Part shown: one piece after another, positions 8,469 to 17,832 of the stretch
How positions within the stretch are numbered: the first letter of the stretch is position 1
Layout: each line of letters starts with the position of its first letter
Source of the DNA: Candidatus Zixiibacteriota bacterium
GTDB lineage: Bacteria > Zixibacteria > MSB-5A5 > GN15 > FEB-12
Reading direction: 5' to 3'
NCBI GenBank assembly: GCA_035380245.1
Contig: DAOSXA010000002.1
Span: 1,226,252 to 1,290,251 of the forward strand
Length of the DNA: 64,000 bases
The notes under the pieces: model-generated
The model's database searches: none
Told to the model about the DNA's origin: nothing
The model's input: only the letters and a program-made list of their open reading frames with translations
Position numbers and translations under genes: made by a program

Positions 8469-9320
8469 TTACTCCGCGTCCGTTGTCTTCACGGTGAATT
8501 TCACCTTGGTGCTGAGCGTTGATCCGAACCCCCGCCCGGTAACGGCTGCGGGAATAGTCATATCCGAAAGCAATTCAACCAGACTGATGTTTTTGTTATT
8601 TCTGTCGTAGACTACTTCACCGCTGCCCGCGAGTAATAGTCCGATATCGTTAAAATCAACACCATCGGCGCCGCTCAACGCCTGGTCGATGCTGAATCGG
8701 GCTATATTGTCGTCATATTCATCGAGAGTGTAAACCGTTTCCATACTCGCCGATGAGGCTTCCGGAAACGGAAGATTCAACGGCATCGAGTACGAGAAAG
8801 TCTCCCCTTTCTCGATCGCATCCGTCGGGAATGCGACCGAATTGATCAATTGCACCACCATCCCTTTGGCGAGGGTTATCAGTACAGGATCGATTCCCTC
8901 GACGGCATCGAGAACAACTTCACCGTTGAAATACGATCCCGAAGTCTCCAGGGCACTGTCCAGCGACGCCGGAAGTCCCGCCTCGACGGTGTCTCCATTC
9001 ACAATTTGAACGTTTTCAGTGGCCTCGAGCCGCACAACCAGCGGCAGGCGGCCTTCCGCATCCACGACACCGGTTATTACCGTCGCCAATGAATGGGTCG
9101 TCTGCATCATGTCCATCGAACCCATCACTTCAGCCATTGTAAGACCGGCGCTGTCGGTACTGTCGACGTCAAAGATGCTATTTACCTCAGCCCAGGACTC
9201 TGTCTGGTAAAGTTTGTTCTCGAGAATTTCGTTTTCACATACGATTCCACTGTCGCTGCCGCCGCACGACATCAACAACCCCAGCAAAGAAAGCAGGAAT
9301 AAAGCTCGGCGCATTCTCAC
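8469..9320 (-). CDS. lipoprotein of unknown function
   Basis: The 283-aa product begins MRMRRALFLLSLLGLLMSCGG, a lipoprotein signal with cleavage before Cys19. The mature part is rich in acidic residues and beta-strand patterns and shows repeated 'ITGVVDAEGRLP'- and 'VKFTV'-like stretches. No family was recognised. It is a single gene, convergent with the dockerin gene at 7137 with a 60-bp gap. It should be anchored in the outer or inner membrane facing the periplasm. Confidence 0.8.
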   Translation of the reverse strand: MRMRRALFLLSLLGLLMSCGGSDSGIVCENEILENKLYQTESWAEVNSIFDVDSTDSAGLTMAEVMGSMDMMQTTHSLATVITGVVDAEGRLPLVVRLEATENVQIVNGDTVEAGLPASLDSALETSGSYFNGEVVLDAVEGIDPVLITLAKGMVVQLINSVAFPTDAIEKGETFSYSMPLNLPFPEASSASMETVYTLDEYDDNIARFSIDQALSGADGVDFNDIGLLLAGSGEVVYDRNNKNISLVELLSDMTIPAAVTGRGFGSTLSTKVKFTVKTTDAE

Positions 9321-9555
9321 TCCGTTCGTTTGACCGCACCCGCCGTCGTTTCACGTATTTTTTACCAAGCTAGCTTTATCCGGGAGTTAAGTCAAGCGAG
9401 TGCGATGATTTACTTACGTATGATCATACTCAATCCTATGGTGTCACAACGATCATGTCAGTTTGCTCCTCTTTCGGTATTTTAGAAATTGTCTTTCGGC
9501 AGTTAACAACCCATCTTGTGGAACAAAGCGATTATCGAAACCGAGCGAGGATAGA

Positions 9556-11298
9556 ATGAGTCACCGAGGTTCGTTATTGATCACTGCCTTCATGGTCTTG
9601 TATCTGTGTATCGTGTCATACGCCGATACGATTCATGAAGCCTGCCTGAACGGTAATATGGAGCAGGTTCAAAGCCTCCTGGCTGATAATCCCGACTTGA
9701 TCAATAAGAGCGATGATCGAGGCGATTACCCGCTTCACATCGCGGCTCATGAGGCCGATACGGGGATGGTTCGACTGCTCATCGACCAGGGAGCCGATCT
9801 TGAAGTAAAAAACCATTTCGGTTATACACCGTTCCTGACTGCAATCGATGCCAACAGCCTCGAAGTAGTTAAACTGCTGGTGGAAGCGGGCGTCGACCAG
9901 ACGGTTGAATCACAACCATTCGGGAAACCGATTGACCTTGCCTTCTATACCGAATCCCGTTTTGGTCGTTCCGGAATCACCGAATATCTGATTTCTCTGG
10001 GGCATGAATTCGATCCCGATTATGTCGATTTTGCCGGTGATGCCCGGGTGTTCATCGCTTCCTGGTTCGGACATTCCGATATGCTGGAGCTGTTGCTCAA
10101 CTATCATCCCAACCTTCAGATCGTACGCGAGGAAAACGGCGTCACCCCGGTAAGCGATGCCATTCAACGCGACAATGTTCGCTCCGCCCGATTGCTCATC
10201 GAGCACGGCGCCGACATCTATAAACCCGACCGTCAGGGTTTGCCTCCGATCTGGTACGCGGTTGACATGGGTATGCTTGAGACGATCAATCTTCTACTCG
10301 ATCGAGGCGCGGAAGTTAAAACACGTCAATCGGCAACCGGTCAGACCTTGATACATCTGGCCGCCAAACGCGGTTACACCAGGATCGCGGAGCGATTGCT
10401 CAAGGCTGGTTGCGAGGTCGACGCTCGTGATGATATCGGTAAAACTCCGCTGTATTTCGCCTGTAAATACGGAAACCGGTCGGTAGCCGAACTCCTCCTG
10501 GCAGCCGGAGCCGATCCAGCCGGGTGTGAGGAGGACAATCGCGAGCCGTCACCCTGGTTGACCGACCATCCGCCTCATCCGGGTGAGGCCGTTGCCTGGA
10601 TACTCGAACACCGCGGCTGGGGGATCAAGACCTCCGACCATCTGCTGATCATCGATGACGAAAACCGTGCCGTTCCTCGTCCCGATGAACCCTCGTTGGC
10701 CAACGGTTACTACACTGCCGAGCAACTCGCCAATCAGGACGTCGTGGTTCTCTATACCAACTGTAGCAGCTTGCCGGGAGAAAACCGGTATACCCACAAC
10801 CTGGCCGACTCGATCAAGTCAATCCGTTATCTCGACAGCGATCTCGATTGTCGGCGCAGAGACAGCAGCGTCATCTATCTCAAACCGGGTGACATAGAAA
10901 GTTATGACGGGGTGATGATAAAAGCGTTCGATCCGTTGCAATCGCCCGTTTTACCGATTTTGTCGTATCTGATCGAGGTCGACGACCTCAACATCCTCTT
11001 TTGCGGTTTCAGTATCGATACCGCGCAAGCGTTCCGTACAGCATTCGATGATGCCCTCCAGGGAATCGACCGTCTGGATTTCGCGATCATGGCCATTCCC
11101 GATCCGGAGACAATCGGAAGCTCCGATCTGAAATACGTTGTCGACCGGGCACATCCCCGAGCGATCCTGCTGCATTCGCCAAACCGGGATTTCATGAATT
11201 ACCGTAGAACCGCCGACGACATTCTGAACTGGGGCACAGGAACGGCGGTATTTGCTCCGGCCAACGCCGGCGACAGCTACCATTATGTGCGGGAATGA
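9556..11298 (+). CDS. periplasmic ankyrin-repeat protein with degenerate metallo-beta-lactamase-like tail
   Basis: The chosen ATG at 9556 has GAGG upstream and begins a signal peptide (MSHRGSLLITAFMVLYLCIV, then SYA); a longer reading from 9463 lacks these features. The mature protein (580 aa in all) has about eight or nine ankyrin repeats over residues 28-345, with typical 'GDYPLHIAAHE', 'GKTPLYFACKYGN' and 'LLLAAGADP' units. Residues 365-580 resemble the UlaG-like MBL fold that follows ankyrins in related proteins ('EPSLANGYYTAEQLANQDVVV'-type block). The zinc-binding HxHxDH position reads YTNCSSL, and the HAGD position reads FCGFS. So the tail is probably not a metal-dependent hydrolase but a binding domain. 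The function is unknown. Confidence 0.8.
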   Translation: MSHRGSLLITAFMVLYLCIVSYADTIHEACLNGNMEQVQSLLADNPDLINKSDDRGDYPLHIAAHEADTGMVRLLIDQGADLEVKNHFGYTPFLTAIDANSLEVVKLLVEAGVDQTVESQPFGKPIDLAFYTESRFGRSGITEYLISLGHEFDPDYVDFAGDARVFIASWFGHSDMLELLLNYHPNLQIVREENGVTPVSDAIQRDNVRSARLLIEHGADIYKPDRQGLPPIWYAVDMGMLETINLLLDRGAEVKTRQSATGQTLIHLAAKRGYTRIAERLLKAGCEVDARDDIGKTPLYFACKYGNRSVAELLLAAGADPAGCEEDNREPSPWLTDHPPHPGEAVAWILEHRGWGIKTSDHLLIIDDENRAVPRPDEPSLANGYYTAEQLANQDVVVLYTNCSSLPGENRYTHNLADSIKSIRYLDSDLDCRRRDSSVIYLKPGDIESYDGVMIKAFDPLQSPVLPILSYLIEVDDLNILFCGFSIDTAQAFRTAFDDALQGIDRLDFAIMAIPDPETIGSSDLKYVVDRAHPRAILLHSPNRDFMNYRRTADDILNWGTGTAVFAPANAGDSYHYVRE

Positions 11299-11394
11299 AA
11301 GCCGTACCATACGGCATCAACCTCTTCCTCGACACGGTCGAAAACACTCGACAAGCCGGTCGGTTTTACTCTATATAACGCTTGAGGAAGAACC

Positions 11395-13092
11395 ATGACG
11401 GAGATCGCTTATCTCAGAGATATCGTAGTTATCCTGGCTTTGTCGGTTGCCATCGTAACCCTGTTTCATCGCCTGCGACTCCCTCCGATTGCCGGGCTTA
11501 TCGCCGCCGGGGCATTGGTAGGACCTTTCGGTCTTGGCCTCGTGAGTGATCCTCACCAGGTCGAAATGTTGTCCGAGATCGGCGTCACATTGCTGCTGTT
11601 CGGTATCGGACTCGAAATCCCCCTGGACCAGCTCAAGAGACTCTGGCGACTGATTCTCATGGGCGGTGTAGCTCAGGTTGGTTTGACAACCGGCGTGGTT
11701 TATCTGATCGCTCGCGCCTTCGACATTCGCCCGCAAGAGGCGTTGGTATTAGGCTGCATAATTGCGATTTCATCGACTGCTATCGTTCTGCGCGGCCTCG
11801 AACAACGAGGCGAAATCGACGCTCCTCACGGCCGTTTCAGCATGGGGCTGTTGATTTTCCAGGACCTTTGCGTCGTCCCGATGATTCTGCTCATTCCGTT
11901 GCTGGGAGGAACCGGGTCGAGCGGTGCGATGGTAACCACTCTGGCCCGGGCACTAGGTATTGTGGCCGTAGTTCTTATCGCAGGGCATTATCTCGTACCA
12001 CGACTCATGGAATTGATCGCTCGCGTCCGCCAGCGGCAGTTGTTCATTATGGCGGTACTGCTTATCTGCATCGGCACCGCCTGGCTCAGCGCCTCAGCCG
12101 GTGTCTCGCTGGCGCTCGGGGCGTTTTTGGCCGGACTGGTCGTAGCCGGAAGCCAGTATCGACATCAGGCGCTGGCCGATGTCATCCCGTTCCGCGAGGT
12201 GTTCATTTCGCTCTTTTTCGTTTCGGTCGGTATGCTTATCGACCTGCGCTCCTTAACCGCCAACCTCGGCAGTGTCGCTTTGTTGCTGGCGGCGATATTG
12301 ATATTGAAATTTATCGTAATTTTCGCTACCGGCGTTATGCTGCGCCTGCCGCTACGCGTTTCGATCATGTCCGGTACGGCCTTGGCGCAAGTGGGTGAAT
12401 TTTCATTCGTGTTGATGGGAGTAGCCGGCGCACATCAGGTGATGGCGGAGAATCTCAGCGCCAATCTGACAGCAGCGATTGTTTTATCGATGGTGATCAC
12501 ACCGCTGCTTTTATCGGCGGCGCCCAAACTGGCAGCCGGAGTCGGCAAATTGGGAGCGCTGACTCGTCTGCTTGAGATTTCACCGGCGGAACAGGCTGAT
12601 CAGACCGAGCAAAAACGTGAAGGCCATGTTATTATCGGGGGCTACGGCCTGGCCGGACATCATCTGGCCGAAGCGCTAAAACAGTGCCGTCTTCCGTACA
12701 TTATAGTCGATCTGAACCCGGAGAATATCCGACGCGGTCTGGCGGCTCACGAGCCGATCTATTTCGGCGACATTACCAGTCCGGATGTTCTCAGTCATCT
12801 TGATCTGAAACGGGCTTCGGAGTTCGTTATCGTGATTAACGATCCGGACGCAACCGCCCGAGCGGTCCGTGCTGCCCGAGCGTTATCTCCCGACATCCAC
12901 ATTCTGGCTCGAACCCGGTACATGATGGACAGCGGCCGGATGACCGCCGCCGGGGCTTCCGAAGTGGTTCCGGCGGAACTTGAGGCCTCCCTCGAAGTAA
13001 CTTCCAGAGTGCTTAAAAGACATCGCCTGCAAGCCGATGATATCGATCGCCGTATAGACTGCCTGCGCGATACCGACCACTTACAGCACTAG
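11395..13092 (+). CDS. CPA2-family K+/H+ (or Na+/H+) antiporter with RCK domain, KefB-like
   Basis: This 565-aa protein has about 12 membrane segments (residues 1-385) and the CPA2 core block GVTLLLFGIGLEIPL. A soluble TrkA-N/RCK domain follows at about 405-530, beginning HVIIGGYGLAGHHLAEAL, a nucleotide-binding Rossmann start. It should exchange K+ or Na+ for protons across the inner membrane. The TrkA-C ligand domain found in many relatives is missing or reduced to a short tail. The start ATG has TTGAGGAAG upstream. A possible promoter (TCGACA, 18 bp, TATATA) sits just before it. It is a single gene. Confidence 0.88.
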   Translation: MTEIAYLRDIVVILALSVAIVTLFHRLRLPPIAGLIAAGALVGPFGLGLVSDPHQVEMLSEIGVTLLLFGIGLEIPLDQLKRLWRLILMGGVAQVGLTTGVVYLIARAFDIRPQEALVLGCIIAISSTAIVLRGLEQRGEIDAPHGRFSMGLLIFQDLCVVPMILLIPLLGGTGSSGAMVTTLARALGIVAVVLIAGHYLVPRLMELIARVRQRQLFIMAVLLICIGTAWLSASAGVSLALGAFLAGLVVAGSQYRHQALADVIPFREVFISLFFVSVGMLIDLRSLTANLGSVALLLAAILILKFIVIFATGVMLRLPLRVSIMSGTALAQVGEFSFVLMGVAGAHQVMAENLSANLTAAIVLSMVITPLLLSAAPKLAAGVGKLGALTRLLEISPAEQADQTEQKREGHVIIGGYGLAGHHLAEALKQCRLPYIIVDLNPENIRRGLAAHEPIYFGDITSPDVLSHLDLKRASEFVIVINDPDATARAVRAARALSPDIHILARTRYMMDSGRMTAAGASEVVPAELEASLEVTSRVLKRHRLQADDIDRRIDCLRDTDHLQH

Positions 13093-13115
13093 CATTATGT
13101 GTCGACCGGTGATTC

Positions 13116-13760
13116 TCAATTCACCGGGAAGGTATAGTCAATCAACAACCAACGTACATCTACCGGGTCTTTATCGGGAATAACCGTCAGCGCCTCGATA
13201 TCCATATAAAGGATGCCGACTTCGGGGGCATAATAGATTGTGTTGTGCTCGGTATAACCGGGGCCTTCCCAGGAACGGTCGATATGATAGGACAACATGA
13301 AATCACCGATTCTGATAGCCCATTGAGAGCTGTCGACCACGCTACAAGTATCGTACCAGTCGCCGCCGGGAGGAGCAACCGACCAACCGTTCCCGACTTT
13401 CGCCGGAAGAATTAGAATTGTCGGATCGGAATAAAGACCCAGGTACATCTTGACCGTATCAACTTTTACGACTACAGCCACGGTGTCGATAAAATCGTTG
13501 AATTCACGTCGCCAGAGGCGGGCCATATCCCCGTTCCCCATGATCTTCTGCCCCACGATCCGGACCTCAATAGTATCCTGGAATCCCTCGACACTATCGA
13601 TAATTTCATAATGATAAATCGATCCGATCTCATTCGGAAAAAGTTCGGCTGCGTTTTCGGACGGGTTCACCAGAATATCGTTATCGCAGGCTAAGGCTAT
13701 TATGAGAAGCAGCACCGCGATTATGATCAAAGTGATAACTCTATTCAAACGATCCTCCAT
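13116..13760 (-). CDS. lipoprotein of unknown function
   Basis: From the ATG at 13760 the 214-aa product begins with a long hydrophobic stretch ending in LLLIIALAC, a lipoprotein cleavage site. A longer reading from a TTG at 13808 puts 16 polar residues before the signal and is less likely. The rest is beta-rich with 'NEIGSIYHYEIIDSVEG' near the start, a pattern seen in many FCB lipoproteins of unknown role. It ends 24 bp from the antiporter gene, convergent with it. Confidence 0.75.
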   Translation of the reverse strand: MEDRLNRVITLIIIAVLLLIIALACDNDILVNPSENAAELFPNEIGSIYHYEIIDSVEGFQDTIEVRIVGQKIMGNGDMARLWRREFNDFIDTVAVVVKVDTVKMYLGLYSDPTILILPAKVGNGWSVAPPGGDWYDTCSVVDSSQWAIRIGDFMLSYHIDRSWEGPGYTEHNTIYYAPEVGILYMDIEALTVIPDKDPVDVRWLLIDYTFPVN

Positions 13761-13970
13761 ATTATTAAGCAAAGATACTTGCTCTACAGATTCAGGCTCC
13801 TGATACAAGGACGAATATAGTCAATCGGTTGCCTAGTACAAAACGTTTCCAATCCTTTTTATATGCAGAACGGTGCAGGCGAGAAGGTACATTCCGCCAG
13901 TTAATATATTGACAAACAACAAGTTAATTAAGTCTTCAGGTCCGGCATAAGGGTTGCATTTCAGGCCGGT

Positions 13971-14354
13971 ATGGAATGTTATTTTGGTTCTTTAGATTTG
14001 CCCGAAGGTAACGACACGCACAAATCGGCAGTCGTGGCTTTCCAGATTCCCCAGATAGGGATCAAGTTCAAGGCTCCTTTTGCAGCCGTCGATTCAGATC
14101 ACGGTGATCTGGCCTCGCTCCTGGCCTTGCTTGAGTTCATCGACTCCAACCAGAAGTACTTTTCCAATCACACGTACCAGATATTCGGCAACAATCTCCA
14201 TATCGTGAACATCCTCAACGGTCGCGAACAGGCTCCGGCCAAATTCGCCGGACTGGTGGCGCGGGCCGATGAATACCGTGAACGATATCGCTTTTCGCTG
14301 GATTGGGTTCCCTCAGGGGACAATCCCGCTCTCGACGAGTCTCTTTTTGATTGA
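13971..14354 (+). CDS. RNase H-like fold protein, function unknown
   Basis: The 127-aa protein has a pattern like ribonuclease HI-type folds: 'AAVDSDHGDLASLLALLEFI' (strand and helix), 'YQIFGNNLHIVNILNGR' (cf. 'SDSQLVVNQING'), and 'FSLDWVPSGDNPALDE' (cf. 'VPREENKAADAL'). The normal D-E-D-D metal set is not clearly intact, so nuclease activity cannot be claimed. It starts the plus-strand run that leads to holA 34 bp later. The name is an inference from the pattern. Confidence 0.6.
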   Translation: MECYFGSLDLPEGNDTHKSAVVAFQIPQIGIKFKAPFAAVDSDHGDLASLLALLEFIDSNQKYFSNHTYQIFGNNLHIVNILNGREQAPAKFAGLVARADEYRERYRFSLDWVPSGDNPALDESLFD

Positions 14355-14388
14355 CCCTCCTTCGGAGTCGACCATATAATCAGTCGTT

Positions 14389-15369
14389 ATGGTGACTCCG
14401 TCAGATCTGATCAAAGAAATCAACGCCGGTAAATTCCGTCCCGCTTACTATTTCTACGGGGCGGAAGACTACCGTATTTCGGAGGCGGTGAAATACGTCT
14501 CCCATAAATACCTGCCGGATCGGCAAATGGTCACCAACTGCCGCAAGCTGGACGCCAAGCGTACGCCGCTGGCCGACCTGATGGCCGAACTGGCCCAGAT
14601 GCCGATGCTCGGCGAACGTCTGGTGGTTATAGTTTACAACTTCCAGCATTACAAACCGAAACAGATCGAACAGGTTGTAAAACTGCTAACCCCGGCTGAT
14701 CCCTCGCGGGTGGTTATTTTCTCTTCACCTTCGCACTACGCCCCCAAAAAGAACTCAGCTTTCGTAAAAAACCTGGAATCGTCCGGAGTTGAAACAATTG
14801 AGTTCGGCCGGTTAACCCAGCGGCAGGTAGTTGCTCAAATTACCGGATCTCTCAATAAGGCAGCTTTAAAAATCGAACCGCAGGCTCTGGAATTCCTGGC
14901 CGGGCTGGTTTCCGGTAACCGAGGCGGCCTTGATACCGAGGTCTCGAAATTGATCAATTACAAGGGTGAAGGAGCCACGGTAACACTCGACGATATCCGC
15001 CATATCTGCTCCGGTTATGAGGTCTACAACGTGTTCGAATTGGCCGACAGGATGGTCGAGGGTCAAACGCAACTGGTGCTCAAAATGATCGCCGGGCTTT
15101 TATCCGAGGGACAATCGGGAGCGGCTATCTCCACCCTGCTGCAAGGGCATTTCATTTCGCTCTATCTGGTCAAAGAGGGAAAACAACCGATGGGGAATCG
15201 AGGCTGGATGACTCCCCGGCTTCGCAGCCAGGCCGCCCGGTTCAAGACCGAACAACTCGAACAGATTCTAATCGACCTGGCCGAACTGGACGCCGATCTG
15301 AGACGTAGCGACCTTGCTCCCAAAGCCCTCCTGGAACAAGCCGCTCTTAAGCTCTGTCAGAGGAATTGA
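14389..15369 (+). CDS. holA: DNA polymerase III delta subunit
   Basis: HolA (326 aa) loads the beta sliding clamp as part of the clamp-loader complex. The N-terminus 'GKFRPAYYFYGAEDYRISEA' is the typical HolA opening, with the degenerate P-loop region. The middle 'FLAGLVSGNRGGLDTEVSKL' and the C-terminal helices ending in 'LEQAALKLC' match the family. The length is usual. The sigma gene starts 2 bp after its stop, so the two are co-transcribed. Confidence 0.93.
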   Translation: MVTPSDLIKEINAGKFRPAYYFYGAEDYRISEAVKYVSHKYLPDRQMVTNCRKLDAKRTPLADLMAELAQMPMLGERLVVIVYNFQHYKPKQIEQVVKLLTPADPSRVVIFSSPSHYAPKKNSAFVKNLESSGVETIEFGRLTQRQVVAQITGSLNKAALKIEPQALEFLAGLVSGNRGGLDTEVSKLINYKGEGATVTLDDIRHICSGYEVYNVFELADRMVEGQTQLVLKMIAGLLSEGQSGAAISTLLQGHFISLYLVKEGKQPMGNRGWMTPRLRSQAARFKTEQLEQILIDLAELDADLRRSDLAPKALLEQAALKLCQRN

Positions 15370-15371
15370 CC

Positions 15372-15995
15372 ATGGCCGACAATCCACGGGAAGAAAAACC
15401 GATTCAGCCGGTATCCTCAACAGAGACCAAAGACGAAGAGACACGGCTGATCGAAGCGGCGCAGAACGGCGACAAAAGGGCTTTCGGGCAACTGGTCCGG
15501 AGGCACCAGAAGCGGTTGTTCCGCTTCATCTACGGCTTGACAGGTTCCTTTGACGTGACTGAAGATATTGTACAGGAAGCATTTATCAAGGCACATGGGG
15601 CGCTTGAACGGTTCCGGACGGGATTTGCCTTTTATCCCTGGCTGGCTACGATTGCGCGGAATTTGGCGTACAATCATATCGCCCGGGAGGAGAAACAGGA
15701 TTCACTCAACGGGCTGAGTGAAAAAGGTTTTGACCCGGCCCAGACGGATCCGGGACCGCTGGATAAACTCCTGGATCAAGAGGGACAAAAACGATTTTAC
15801 CAGGCCCTCAAGAAAATGCCTGCCAAGTATCGTAGCGTTTTCGTACTGAGGCATTTCGAGGATATGGACTATGCAGCTATTGCCTCGTATCTTAAAATAC
15901 CCCCCGGGACGGTGGACTCCCGTCTGTACCGGGCACGGCAATACCTGCTGGAAGAACTTAAGGATCTTCTGCCGGACAGTCAGGCGGACAGGTGA
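15372..15995 (+). CDS. ECF-type RNA polymerase sigma factor
   Basis: The ATG at 15372 lies 7 nt after AGAGGA; a TTG two codons earlier is also open. The 207-aa product has sigma region 2 (residues about 35-105, with 'FRFIYGLTGSFDVTEDIVQEAFIKAH' split around 'DVTEDIVQEAF') and region 4 (about 145-200, 'KMPAKYRSVFVLRHFEDMDY' start), and no region 3, so it is an ECF sigma. Its stop overlaps the GTG of the next gene, a zinc-finger anti-sigma factor, which should hold it at the membrane until a signal arrives. Confidence 0.93.
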   Translation: MADNPREEKPIQPVSSTETKDEETRLIEAAQNGDKRAFGQLVRRHQKRLFRFIYGLTGSFDVTEDIVQEAFIKAHGALERFRTGFAFYPWLATIARNLAYNHIAREEKQDSLNGLSEKGFDPAQTDPGPLDKLLDQEGQKRFYQALKKMPAKYRSVFVLRHFEDMDYAAIASYLKIPPGTVDSRLYRARQYLLEELKDLLPDSQADR

Positions 15996-17290
15996 ATTCG
16001 ATGAATCACGAGTATTATCGCGACCGAGTATCGGCTTATCACGATCAGGATTTGACACCCGAAGAAACCCGGATGATGCAGGAGCATCTGGAATCGTGTG
16101 AAGAGTGCCGGGCCTTACTCAAACAATTCGAAAAACTCGATCAACTGGTTGAGGCTCACTCCGGCCTGGACGGCGATGATTACTGGGAACAAGCGGCACA
16201 GAAGATCGACCGAGCCATAGCCGGTGAATCGGATGCAACTGAAGTAACCGATATACGTCCGGCTCATCATGGTTTGTTCTGGAAGATTACCGCGGTCGCG
16301 GCTTCGGTCGCCGTACTGACCTTTATCGGACTCAACCGAAACAAATTGTTCGAGCAACAGGAAACGATTCAAGAGCAACCATCCGAGGTATTATCAATAC
16401 CGCACCAACCTCAGACAGACGACAACTTACCGGCAATGGATGAAGGCCGAGCGACAGTTGAAGAGCCTGAGACGATCGTGGGTGATTGGGATGAAGCTGA
16501 AGAGACTCCCGCACCTGCTATAGCTGAAACTCTTGAGCAAAGCGTCGATTCAAAAGCATCCATTACCACCGAAGAACAATTGCAGGAGAAACCCGAAGCA
16601 GTCGGTATAATCCTGACCGCTGATGCCATCAAAACACAGCCGGTAAAGAAAACAGCACCGGAAAAGGCCGAGATTGAAAAATCGGCCAAGGCTCCCCTGC
16701 CGCCTCAGGGAAACTCGGACAGCGAGAAAGATAAAGAAGAGAAATCTTCCAACCGGGAAGAAATTGGACACTCGATTAAGGTGACCTCACGGGCCGATGT
16801 CATAGATAAATTCCAGGTAACCAACCAGGTTGTCAGGACAAATCCGATTACCGACGTGGATTCTCTGCTTGACTCCGGCGCGTCAATCAGGCGGGAACGG
16901 ATGAAGGTGGTTCAGGACTCGATCCGGGACTCAATACAGACTGAACTGAACTGTCTCCGTGAGAAAAGAGACGGATTATTGGCGCAAGTTCAACAAGGTG
17001 GACAATTACCGGGTGGCGCAGCAAAGGCGCTCGGATCGGAAACTGCCGACTCGAAACAATCTGCGCCCACCATGGCTGCCGGAGAAGCAGTTCTCACGGC
17101 CGATTCAATTCAGCAACTCCAGTTGAACCTGCTGGAAACATGGTATCAGATATCCTTAATAACACCCGATAGCACCGAATTCCACCAAGCTGTTGATTAC
17201 CTTAATGTAGCAACCAATCATCATTCAAAAGAGGTTCGGGAGCAAGCGGGGGAATATCTTCAGATACTCGCTAAACACCGCCGCCCTTAA
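15992..17290 (+). CDS. membrane anti-sigma factor with long periplasmic region
   Basis: The 432-aa protein begins with a ZAS zinc-finger: His and Cys of HLESCEEC (residues about 32-39) give the H-x3-C-x2-C motif that binds ECF sigma factors. One membrane segment follows at about 93-111. The C-terminal 320 residues are low-complexity, Glu/Lys/Pro/Ser-rich, with a helical end, and would be periplasmic. It overlaps the sigma gene by 4 bp (GTGA). The GTG at 15992 and an ATG at 16001 are both possible starts. The long outer region is larger than in most anti-sigmas and may sense envelope state. Confidence 0.85.
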   Translation: MNSMNHEYYRDRVSAYHDQDLTPEETRMMQEHLESCEECRALLKQFEKLDQLVEAHSGLDGDDYWEQAAQKIDRAIAGESDATEVTDIRPAHHGLFWKITAVAASVAVLTFIGLNRNKLFEQQETIQEQPSEVLSIPHQPQTDDNLPAMDEGRATVEEPETIVGDWDEAEETPAPAIAETLEQSVDSKASITTEEQLQEKPEAVGIILTADAIKTQPVKKTAPEKAEIEKSAKAPLPPQGNSDSEKDKEEKSSNREEIGHSIKVTSRADVIDKFQVTNQVVRTNPITDVDSLLDSGASIRRERMKVVQDSIRDSIQTELNCLREKRDGLLAQVQQGGQLPGGAAKALGSETADSKQSAPTMAAGEAVLTADSIQQLQLNLLETWYQISLITPDSTEFHQAVDYLNVATNHHSKEVREQAGEYLQILAKHRRP

Positions 17291-17379
17291 AAAGCCATTC
17301 ACTCACATGAGTAACTTTTTAAGCCTTACCACCGTATATAAAGCCAAAGAGATCCTGGCCCCATAGCGAAGGAGCAGCC

Positions 17380-17832
17380 ATGACTAGAAAGCTTTATAGA
17401 TCCTCTCACGATAAATTCCTCGGCGGCGTCTGCGGCGGTTTGGGTGAGTATTTTGAAATCGATCCGACTCTGGTACGACTGATCGTAGTCTTACTGACCA
17501 TGGCTACGGCCGGTTCCGTTACGCTTGCTTATATCCTGGCCTGGATCATCATACCGACCTGCCCCGAAGGCGTCCCGGCGCCTTCAGAGCCGATCCATTA
17601 TCCTTCCTGGTCTCGCTATCTGCCCGGATTGTTGCTGGTTGTAATTGGTGCTCTCATGCTGATGCACGAATTCTGGTTCTGGTTCAGTTGGGGTGAAATG
17701 TGGCCGGTTGTCCTGATCCTCTTCGGGTTGTTCCTGGTTTTCCGTCACACTTCACGCAACCGTTCTACCCATGAAGAACACCATATCAACGGTGCTGATT
17801 ATCACTCAAGGAACGGAGGAGAGACATCATGA
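17380..17832 (+). CDS. PspC-domain membrane protein
   Basis: The 150-aa protein starts with a PspC domain, MTRKLYRSSHDKFLGGVCGG, with the membrane segment after 'DPTLVRLIVVLL'. A second hydrophobic block at about 80-125 resembles the LiaF-type membrane region. PspC proteins signal envelope stress. A GGAG site precedes the ATG. The end overlaps the next gene by 4 bp (ATGA), so the pair is translated together. It follows the sigma/anti-sigma pair by 90 bp. Confidence 0.88.
   Translation: MTRKLYRSSHDKFLGGVCGGLGEYFEIDPTLVRLIVVLLTMATAGSVTLAYILAWIIIPTCPEGVPAPSEPIHYPSWSRYLPGLLLVVIGALMLMHEFWFWFSWGEMWPVVLILFGLFLVFRHTSRNRSTHEEHHINGADYHSRNGGETS

Noticed and set aside
13116..13808. Longer version of the 13116 lipoprotein starting at TTG 13808
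   Set aside because: It would put a polar 16-residue stretch before the lipoprotein signal and lies over the likely promoter.
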